Shown here: positions 1 to 5,376 of the stretch, one piece after another
How positions within the stretch are numbered: the first letter of the stretch is position 1
Layout: the number at the start of each line of letters is the position of its first letter
Source: Eubacteriales Family XIII. Incertae Sedis bacterium
Lineage (GTDB): Bacteria > Bacillota > Clostridia > Peptostreptococcales > Anaerovoracaceae
Direction: 5' to 3'
DNA: 9,628 bases
Assembly (NCBI GenBank): GCA_031276775.1
Contig: JAISML010000131.1
Coordinates: forward strand, 1 to 9,628
Translations under genes and position numbers: made by a program
Notes under the pieces: generated by a model
Told to the model about the DNA's origin: nothing
Seen by the model: the letters and a program-made list of their open reading frames with translations, nothing else
The model's database searches: none

Positions 1-519
1 TACGACGAGTTGCGTGAAAAAGCGCGGAAAGGTCTGGGCCCGTGGAAGGATCAGGAGGAGAAGTACCGCGTCATGTGGGACGGCATCGCCTGTTGGCCGC
101 ATCTGTCCACCACGTACAAGACCTTGAAAAAATACGGCGTCAATCTGGTCACATCCACCTATCCGGAGTCTTGGAATCTGAGGTACCTGACAAACGATCT
201 GGATGGGATGGCGCGCGCCTACAGCGCGAATTACGCAAACAGGGATCTGCATTTCGGGGTAAACCTCATGACGAAACTCGTCAGGGATTTTCGGTTGGAC
301 GGGATCATCTACCATTCCAACAGAAGTTGCAAGCTCATGGATTTCAGGCAGTACGAAGTCCAGCGGCGCGTCGGGGAGGCGACCGGGGCGCCCTCCGTCA
401 TCTTCGACGCGGATCAGACGGATCCGCGCGTATTCTCCGAGGGACAATACGAGACGAGGATCCAAGCTCTGTTGGAAATGATGGAGATGCGGAAGCAGGC
501 GAAAGAGGAGGGAGCGTGA
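1..519 (+). CDS. 2-hydroxyacyl-CoA dehydratase, alpha subunit (HgdA/HadB/FldB family), 3' part only
   Basis: The reading frame is open from the first base, so this is the C-terminal 172 residues of a longer protein; family alpha subunits are usually 400-480 residues. With the beta subunit it forms the [4Fe-4S] heterodimer that dehydrates (R)-2-hydroxyacyl-CoA to 2-enoyl-CoA by a ketyl-radical route in the cytoplasm. What I see: a segment RVMWDGIACWPHL (fragment residues 24-36) resembling the G-x-x-CWPH region of HgdA-type subunits, with Cys31. Next is HSNRSCKLMDF with Cys110, a likely cluster ligand, in the usual C-terminal setting. A DADQTDPR segment and a terminal Y-x-TR-hydrophobic helix follow, both typical of the family end. 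Its TGA shares one base with the ATG of the beta gene (TGATG), so translation is probably coupled. Family assignment is secure; the natural substrate is not determinable. Confidence 0.92.
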   Translation, partial: YDELREKARKGLGPWKDQEEKYRVMWDGIACWPHLSTTYKTLKKYGVNLVTSTYPESWNLRYLTNDLDGMARAYSANYANRDLHFGVNLMTKLVRDFRLDGIIYHSNRSCKLMDFRQYEVQRRVGEATGAPSVIFDADQTDPRVFSEGQYETRIQALLEMMEMRKQAKEEGA

Positions 520-1652
520 TGGCGGCGGAGTTGCTTGAAGCGATAGGATTGTTGGAGGAGAACGCCCTGCACCCCGCGCGGACGATCGCGCGGACGATCC
601 GGGAGACGGGGAAGGACGCCGTCGGCTGTTTTCCCATTTACACGCCCGATGAGATCGTGTACGCGGCGGGATTCATCCCCGTCGGCATGTGGGGCGGCAA
701 GACCGAGATACACGGCGCGGACAAATACCTGCCGGGCTTTTGCTGTTCCATCATGCGCTCGAACATGGAGATGGGGATCCGCAATGCGTATGATTTTCTG
801 AAAGCGGTGATCATTCCCGCTTTTTGCGATACCTTGAAATGCGTCTGCGAAAACTGGAAAGTCGCGGTGCCGCAGATACCGCTCATCCCGATGGTCTACC
901 CGCAGAACCGAAACACGGATTGCGGGATGAAGTACATGGAGGATGAGTTTCGCAGAGTGCAGGCGGAACTGGAGAAGATAAGCGGGGAAACGATCGGGGA
1001 CGCGGCGTTGGAGACCGCTTTCGGCGTCTATGAAAATTACAGGCGGGAGATGCGGACGTTTGTCGCCGAAGCGCAGAAACACCCGACGCTGATCGATGCG
1101 CGGACGCGGCATCTGATCATCAAAGCGGGCTTTTTCATGGACAAAGCGGAGTATACGAAGATCATCAGGGTCGTCAACGCGGGTCTGGCCGCCGCCGGGA
1201 GCGAAGCGGGCGGCGTGCGGAAAGTCGTCGTGACCGGTCTGCTCACCGAACCCATTGAGGTGCTGGAGATCCTGCGGGACAACGGGATCGCCGTCGCCTC
1301 GGACGACGTCGCGCAGGAGTCCCGGCAGTTCCGCGTTCCCGCGCGCGACACGGGGACGGCCATCGAAAAAATGATCGGAAGAATCGCCGATCAACGGGGA
1401 TGCACATTCCTCTACGAGGAGAAAAAGACGAAAGGCGCGATGCTGCAGGAGATGATCCGGCAAACGGATTCCGTCGGACTGATCGTCTGCATGATGAAAT
1501 TCTGCGATCCGGAAGAGTTTGACTATCCGATCGTCAAGCAGGCGATGGATGAAATACGCATCCCCGTCCTGTATCTGGAGATCGAGCAGCAGATGGAGTC
1601 CTTTGAACAGGTGCGGACCAGGATTCAGAGTTTCGCGGAAATGCTTTCGTGA
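519..1652 (+). CDS. 2-hydroxyacyl-CoA dehydratase, beta subunit (HgdB/HadC/FldC family)
   Basis: 377 residues, matching the usual 370-385 of beta subunits. It is the second [4Fe-4S]-carrying half of the radical dehydratase. Visible family landmarks are the PDEIVYAAGFIPVG motif (residues 43-56; family form P-E-E-[IL]-I-x-A-A-G-x-x-P), FCCSIMRS (74-81), IIPAFCDTL (98-106) and VCMMKFCDP (323-331). By analogy with family motifs, Cys76, Cys103 and Cys329 are the best candidates for the three cluster cysteines; extra cysteines at 75, 108, 110 and 324 lie next to them. The start at 519 is chosen because it is preceded by a strong GAGGAGGG site at 505-512 and overlaps the alpha stop codon by one base. 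The frame is open further upstream, to 42, but that part lies across the alpha gene and has no family similarity. The activator gene follows directly, which fits a dehydratase operon. Confidence 0.95.
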   Translation: MAAELLEAIGLLEENALHPARTIARTIRETGKDAVGCFPIYTPDEIVYAAGFIPVGMWGGKTEIHGADKYLPGFCCSIMRSNMEMGIRNAYDFLKAVIIPAFCDTLKCVCENWKVAVPQIPLIPMVYPQNRNTDCGMKYMEDEFRRVQAELEKISGETIGDAALETAFGVYENYRREMRTFVAEAQKHPTLIDARTRHLIIKAGFFMDKAEYTKIIRVVNAGLAAAGSEAGGVRKVVVTGLLTEPIEVLEILRDNGIAVASDDVAQESRQFRVPARDTGTAIEKMIGRIADQRGCTFLYEEKKTKGAMLQEMIRQTDSVGLIVCMMKFCDPEEFDYPIVKQAMDEIRIPVLYLEIEQQMESFEQVRTRIQSFAEMLS

Positions 1653-1657
1653 GGGGG
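1652..1657 (+). promoter_or_regulatory. Ribosome binding site deciding the activator start
   Basis: AGGGGG, within GAGGGGG at 1651-1657, sits six bases before GTG 1664. This supports GTG 1664 over the in-frame GTG 1649, which has only a weak GGA about nine bases upstream but would give a four-base GTGA overlap with the beta stop. Sequence evidence alone favours 1664 moderately. Confidence 0.55.
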
Positions 1658-1663
1658 TGCGCA

Positions 1664-2458
1664 GTGTATTTGGGAATTGACATCGGCTCATCCTCGTCGA
1701 AAGCGGCGATCCTGGACGCCGGCAAGACGCTTGTCGCCTCCTGCGTCGTCAACATGGGAACGGGAACCAACGGTCCGGGCGATGTGCTCGCGGAGGCGTT
1801 GCGCCTGGCCGGAATTGATCGAGGGGACGTACGGTACACCGTTGCGACGGGATACGGGAGAATTTTGTACGACGCCGCCGACAAGCAGATTACGGAGATC
1901 AGTTGCCACGCGAAAGGGATCCATTATTTGATGGAGGAAGGCGTGCGCACCGTCGTGGACATCGGCGGACAGGACGCGAAAGTGATCAAGCTGGACGCGG
2001 GCGGCAGCGTCGTGGATTTTGTGATGAACGAGAAATGCGCCGCCGGCACGGGGAGGTTCCTCGAGGTGATGGCGCGGGTTTTGGGCTGCGGGATACAGGA
2101 ACTTTCGGATTTGGCCGGGCAAGCCCGAAACGACATTCCCATCAGCAGTGTCTGCACTGTCTTCGCCGAAAGCGAGGTGATCTCGCGGCTCGCCTCCGGC
2201 GCCGCGCGGGAAGATGTGGCGAAAGGCGCGCACGCGTCCATCGCAAAACGCATATCCGGCATGTGCAACAGGATCGGCTATGCGCCGATCATCGCGATGT
2301 CCGGAGGCGTCGCGCTGAATCGCAACATGGTCAAAATGCTGGGGAACGAATTGGGTGAACCTGTCGTCGCCTCGCCGCATCCGCAGGAGGTCGGCGCGAT
2401 AGGCGCGGCAGTGTACGCGTACGAACGCGCAGCCGGGAAAGACGGCGGCGCGGCGTGA
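1664..2458 (+). CDS. hgdC: 2-hydroxyacyl-CoA dehydratase activator, ASKHA-fold [4Fe-4S] ATPase (HgdC/HadI/FldI family)
   Basis: 264 residues, the normal size for HgdC-type activators (about 260). The homodimer holds one [4Fe-4S] cluster between its subunits and couples ATP hydrolysis to transfer of a low-potential electron onto the dehydratase. Visible motifs are the phosphate-1 loop LGIDIGSSSSK (3-13), an ATGYGR segment (61-66), the phosphate-2 loop VVDIGGQDAKVI (97-108), NEKCAAGTGRFLE (122-134), SSVCTVFAESEVI (161-173) and MSGGVALN near residue 210. Cys125 and Cys164 correspond to the bridging-cluster cysteines of the family (Cys127 and Cys166 in the Acidaminococcus protein). It lies 11 bases after the beta gene, or overlaps it by four if the alternative GTG at 1649 is used. 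The symbol names the family; the partner's substrate is unknown, so hadI, fldI or lcdC-like names would be equally defensible. Confidence 0.94.
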   Translation: MYLGIDIGSSSSKAAILDAGKTLVASCVVNMGTGTNGPGDVLAEALRLAGIDRGDVRYTVATGYGRILYDAADKQITEISCHAKGIHYLMEEGVRTVVDIGGQDAKVIKLDAGGSVVDFVMNEKCAAGTGRFLEVMARVLGCGIQELSDLAGQARNDIPISSVCTVFAESEVISRLASGAAREDVAKGAHASIAKRISGMCNRIGYAPIIAMSGGVALNRNMVKMLGNELGEPVVASPHPQEVGAIGAAVYAYERAAGKDGGAA

Positions 2459-2481
2459 CAATGGGCATAGGCGTCGGGACG

Positions 2482-2497
2482 GCGCGTTAAGACGCGC
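2482..2497 (+). other. Small perfect hairpin abutting the CoA-transferase ribosome binding site
   Basis: GCGCGT (2482-2487) pairs perfectly with ACGCGC (2492-2497) around the four-base loop TAAG. The AAGGAG ribosome binding site begins at the very next base (2498-2503), eight bases before the ATG at 2512. No T-run follows, so it is not an intrinsic terminator. It could affect translation initiation or act as an mRNA processing or stability element; function is inference only. Confidence 0.3.
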
Positions 2498-2511
2498 AAG
2501 GAGAATACGAC

Positions 2512-3819
2512 ATGGACTGGAAGAAGATTTACAGCGAAAGGGTGATGGGGGCCGAAGAAGCGGTCGCAAAGATCCGGTCGGGCGACGCCATCATTCCCAC
2601 GCACGCCGCGGGGGAACCGAGATTTTTGATCGGCAAGCTCATGGAACGGGCGGACGAGTTGGAGGGCGTGGAGATCTGGCAGGGTCTGAACCAGGGGGAC
2701 GCTCCCTACGCGAGGGAGGAATATGCGGGAAAGTTCATCAACATCAGTTTCTTCCTCGGCAGGAACAACCGGAAGTGCATTCAATCCGGACAGGGGGAAT
2801 TTCTTCCGATCCATTTCTATGCGCAGCCGCGCGCCATACGGGAAGGGAAGATCCGGTGCGACGTCGCCATGATCCACTGCACGCCGCCCGACGAAAACGG
2901 TTATGTGAACATGGGACTGTCGTGCGATCAAACGCGCGTCGCGGTCGAGACCGCCAAATTGACGATCGCGCAGGTCAACAGTCTGTTGCCGCACGTAAAC
3001 GGCGACACGCAGTTGCACGTATCCGAGATCGACTGCTTTGTGGAGCATGACGAAGAGCCTTATGAAATTCCGCTGATTGCGGGCGACGATCCGGTTTCGG
3101 AACAGATCGGATACAATATTTCAACGCTCATCGACGACGGGGACACCTTGCAGATGGGACAGGGCAAGATTCCGAACGCCATCCTGAAATACCTCGCCGA
3201 CAAGAAGGATTTGGGAATCCACACGGAGGTGTTCTCCGACAATTTGATTCCGTTGATCGAGGCAGGCATCGTCAACGGCGCGAAGAAGACGATCAACAAG
3301 AGGAAGATCATCGCGACCTTTGTGCAGGGGACGAAAGATTTGTACCGTTACATCGATCGCAACGACATGATCTGCCTGAAACCCGTGGATTACACAAACG
3401 ATGTCGCGATCATCGCCCAAAACGATCACATGGTCGCCATCAATTCCGCGATAGAGGTGGATTTGATGGGGCAGGTCGTGGCGGATTCGATCGGCAGAAA
3501 GACGTTCAGCGGCGTCGGAGGGCAGCTCGATTTTCTGCGGGGCGCCGAGCAGTCAAAGGGCGGGAAGCCCATCATCGCGCTTCCGGCGACCGCCAAGGGC
3601 GGAACGATATCCCGCATCGTGGCCGTGTTGGCGCCGGGGACGCCCGTGACGACCTCGCGGCAGGATGTGCATTACATCGTCACCGAATACGGAATCGCGG
3701 ATCTGTTCGGCGCGCCGATCAGGGCGCGCGCGAAAAAGTTGATCGAGATTGCGGCGCCGCAGTTCAGGGCGGGCTTGGAAGAGGATTTCCACAACTATTA
3801 TCGGTCGATCGACGCCTGA
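2512..3819 (+). CDS. Acyl-CoA:carboxylate CoA-transferase, 4-hydroxybutyrate/butyryl-CoA:acetate CoA-transferase family (AbfT/Cat-like)
   Basis: 435 residues, close to the roughly 438 of AbfT-type enzymes. These move CoA between an acyl-CoA (often acetyl-CoA) and a carboxylic acid through a glutamyl-CoA thioester. Visible motifs are MGQGKIPNAIL (215-225), corresponding to the family's G-I-G-x-I-P-x-A loop; HTEVFSDN with Glu239 as the predicted catalytic glutamate (Glu238 in AbfT); GVGGQLDFLRGA (334-345), the CoA-site glycine-rich loop; KGGKPIIALP soon after; and TSRQDVHYIVTEYGIADLFG near the C-terminus. The start is supported by AAGGAG at 2498-2503. It follows the activator by 53 bases and no terminator separates them, so it is probably the fourth gene of the dehydratase operon, supplying the hydroxyacyl-CoA substrate or recycling CoA from the product. 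An acetyl-CoA hydrolase/succinyl-CoA:acetate transferase is a less likely reading, as those are usually longer (about 500 residues). Substrate unknown. Confidence 0.9.
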   Translation: MDWKKIYSERVMGAEEAVAKIRSGDAIIPTHAAGEPRFLIGKLMERADELEGVEIWQGLNQGDAPYAREEYAGKFINISFFLGRNNRKCIQSGQGEFLPIHFYAQPRAIREGKIRCDVAMIHCTPPDENGYVNMGLSCDQTRVAVETAKLTIAQVNSLLPHVNGDTQLHVSEIDCFVEHDEEPYEIPLIAGDDPVSEQIGYNISTLIDDGDTLQMGQGKIPNAILKYLADKKDLGIHTEVFSDNLIPLIEAGIVNGAKKTINKRKIIATFVQGTKDLYRYIDRNDMICLKPVDYTNDVAIIAQNDHMVAINSAIEVDLMGQVVADSIGRKTFSGVGGQLDFLRGAEQSKGGKPIIALPATAKGGTISRIVAVLAPGTPVTTSRQDVHYIVTEYGIADLFGAPIRARAKKLIEIAAPQFRAGLEEDFHNYYRSIDA

Positions 3820-3850
3820 GCCGCGGAGGATCGGTCAATTCATCATTTGA

Positions 3851-3889
3851 CAGCTGCCGGTCGGGGACGGGTCTTCCGACCGGCAGTTG
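3851..3889 (+). terminator. Strong intergenic hairpin, probable transcription terminator of the dehydratase operon
   Basis: CAGCTGCCGGTCGG (3851-3864) pairs with CCGACCGGCAGTTG (3876-3889): 14 bp with a single G-U wobble and an 11-base loop. It begins 31 bases after the CoA-transferase stop. It is not a textbook intrinsic terminator: no T-run follows the stem, and the only one (seven T, 3915-3921) comes 25 bases later. It may still terminate or protect the 3' end of the mRNA. The rest of the 205-base gap (3820-4024) holds an overlapping alternative hairpin (3879-3899) and the candidate promoter; I see no gene in it. Confidence 0.5.
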
Positions 3890-3919
3890 CGTTGCCGGTG
3901 CGCCGCCGCTTCAATTTTT

Positions 3920-3950
3920 TTGTCCGCAAGACCCTGAAATGTAGTAAAAT
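3920..3950 (+). promoter_or_regulatory. Candidate sigma-A-type promoter for the TPR protein gene and downstream genes
   Basis: TTGTCC (3920-3925, four of six matches to TTGACA) and TAAAAT (3945-3950, five of six matches to TATAAT) are separated by 19 bases, slightly longer than ideal. They lie in a locally AT-rich patch (3911-3957) that stands out from the GC-rich surroundings, with a run of seven T just upstream of and overlapping the -35. The following start codon at 4025 leaves a leader of roughly 65-70 bases. Weak consensus match, so moderate-to-low confidence. Confidence 0.4.
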
Positions 3951-4013
3951 GTATCAAAGGCATTTTGAGCGGGGCGGCCACTTTGGTTGAGCGAAGCTTC
4001 TTGGAAGCCGGAC

Positions 4014-4017
4014 GGAG
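4014..4017 (+). promoter_or_regulatory. Ribosome binding site deciding the start of the TPR protein
   Basis: GGAG in the context CGGAGAGAAAAC lies seven bases before ATG 4025. The in-frame TTG at 3965 has no comparable site and would fall very close to the promoter, so ATG 4025 is preferred. Confidence 0.55.
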
Positions 4018-4024
4018 AGAAAAC

Positions 4025-5275
4025 ATGTCAGCTGATCGATACGGAAATGACGCGGGGACGAAACGGAGATCGGGCGGGGTCGGAACCGGCAGGCCCGGCG
4101 CGGGCGAAAGACGGCGCGGAAAGATGCGCAGACGCATCGCCATTCTCTCCTCTGCGGGTGCGATCCTGTTGGTTGGCCTCGCTGTTTGCGTGTACTATTT
4201 CGGCTTCGTGCGCCCGGGCGACAGCTACGGGGCGCAGATGAAGATCGGCGCGGAAGCCTATGGGATCGAAGCGTATGAAGAGGCGGAAACCGCGTTTTTA
4301 AAAGCCCTGCAGTACAAACCGAGCGATCCCGAAGCCACCGTTGCGCTCGCCGACACCTATGCCGCGTGGAACAAATTCGACAAGGCTGTCGTGTTGCTGA
4401 CGGCGTTGCAGGAGATCGACGAGACGGATCTGCGCACCTACGAACGGCTGCTTACCCTGTACGTGAAGCATACGAACGATATCAAAGCGGCGAACAAACT
4501 GATCGCAAAGGCTTACGAACTGGGACTTGCGCTCGAACACGAGCTGGTCGCCGCGCCGCCTTCGTTTTCGCCCAAGGGCGGCGTATACAACACGGTGACC
4601 GCCGTGACGATTGCGGCCGGGGAAGGTCAAACCGTCCACTATACGACGGACGGTACCCTGCCCACGCCCGAAAGCGTGAAATACGAGTCCGAACTTGTCT
4701 TGAAGAACAAGGAACCGCTTTACATCATCGCGGCGGTGGTCGCAGAGAACGGTCTGATCGGTTGGCCGGCGGCTGCGGAGTACACGATCAACATTCAATA
4801 CGCCATAGACAGCGATTTCCTGAGATACATCGGCAAACCGGCCGCGGAGATCATGGGTTCGGTGGGCGCGCTTTTCTATGCGGGCGAGGAGGAAGGCGGT
4901 TACTATTACCGCAACAAGAACGGGGACTGCTTCTTCGTGTTTCCGTGGGAGGTGTTTCAAAGCGCGGAACCCCCCGCCGCCACGGACGGCGCGGTGCTCC
5001 CCGCGCCGGATCCCAATCGTACGCCGTTGCCCGGGGACGCCGTATGCGTCGCGGTCTCGATGGAAATCCGAAGGATGTTCGTACAGATGGACGAAACCAT
5101 ATCGGTCGAGGATTTGATGTCCGGCTTGGATGTGCAGACGTTTGAGGTCGAAACGAGCGGCATGGACGGTTTGAGTCATTTGTACTACAGTGCAAACGGA
5201 TACGCGTTCGATTACACGCTGAAGGACGACGCCACCGTGGACATCGGCAACAGGATGACCGTTCGCGCCGGTTGA
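4025..5275 (+). CDS. Membrane-anchored TPR protein with chitobiase/beta-hexosaminidase C-terminal-like domain
   Basis: 416 residues. Layout: a basic, Gly/Arg-rich cytoplasmic N-terminus (1-37); one hydrophobic segment (about 38-61), a likely signal anchor; TPR-like helices (about 69-167, with A-Y-E-E-A-E-x-A-F-x-K-A-L and a D-P-E-A-x-x-x-L-A-D-x-Y turn); a beta domain (about 178-258) with PPSFSPKGGVYN and YTTDGTLPT, the signature of the chitobiase/beta-hexosaminidase C-terminal family; and a C-terminal region (about 260-416) that I do not recognise. That last region contains YIGKPAAEIMGSVG, an aromatic YYYRNKNGDCFFVF strand and a Pro/Ala-rich linker. The anchor ends LAVC, which fails the lipobox rule (Val at -1), so a lipoprotein is unlikely. 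The extracytoplasmic part probably mediates protein or cell-wall contacts; no catalytic motif is visible. It sits about 100 bases before metG with no terminator between. Exact function unknown. Confidence 0.85.
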   Translation: MSADRYGNDAGTKRRSGGVGTGRPGAGERRRGKMRRRIAILSSAGAILLVGLAVCVYYFGFVRPGDSYGAQMKIGAEAYGIEAYEEAETAFLKALQYKPSDPEATVALADTYAAWNKFDKAVVLLTALQEIDETDLRTYERLLTLYVKHTNDIKAANKLIAKAYELGLALEHELVAAPPSFSPKGGVYNTVTAVTIAAGEGQTVHYTTDGTLPTPESVKYESELVLKNKEPLYIIAAVVAENGLIGWPAAAEYTINIQYAIDSDFLRYIGKPAAEIMGSVGALFYAGEEEGGYYYRNKNGDCFFVFPWEVFQSAEPPAATDGAVLPAPDPNRTPLPGDAVCVAVSMEIRRMFVQMDETISVEDLMSGLDVQTFEVETSGMDGLSHLYYSANGYAFDYTLKDDATVDIGNRMTVRAG

Positions 5276-5364
5276 CGGCCGTTCGCAAAGAGCCGTGCGC
5301 CGGGGAAGCATGGATGCGCGCCGCTTGTTCGATCGGGCGTCCCGGAGGGTTCCCGCAGGACGAA

Positions 5365-5371
5365 AAGGAGG
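5365..5371 (+). promoter_or_regulatory. Ribosome binding site deciding the metG start
   Basis: AAGGAGG lies five bases before ATG 5377. The frame is open upstream to a TTG at 5272 that overlaps the end of the TPR gene, but the 35 extra residues lack family similarity, while translation from 5377 begins with the usual short N-terminus before the YYITTPIYYPS segment. Confidence 0.85.
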
Positions 5372-5376
5372 TTGCA

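Noticed and set aside
42..518. Upstream extension of the beta subunit frame
   Set aside because: The frame is open, but this part overlaps the alpha subunit in another frame. Its translation is unlike any dehydratase, and the start at 519 has a strong ribosome binding site.
414..1691. A 425-codon open frame on the minus strand opposite the dehydratase beta gene
   Set aside because: It is a shadow of the beta subunit coding frame, with His/Arg/Asp-rich composition and no family motif.
4175..4192. Possible lipoprotein signal in the TPR protein (cysteine after LAV)
   Set aside because: Val at the -1 position does not fit the lipobox, and hydrophobic residues continue past the cysteine, so a signal anchor is more likely.
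5276..5376. Possible T-box or other riboswitch before metG
   Set aside because: At about 100 bases the gap is short for a T-box leader. I find no T-box core sequence, no terminator hairpin with a T-run, and no clear promoter.
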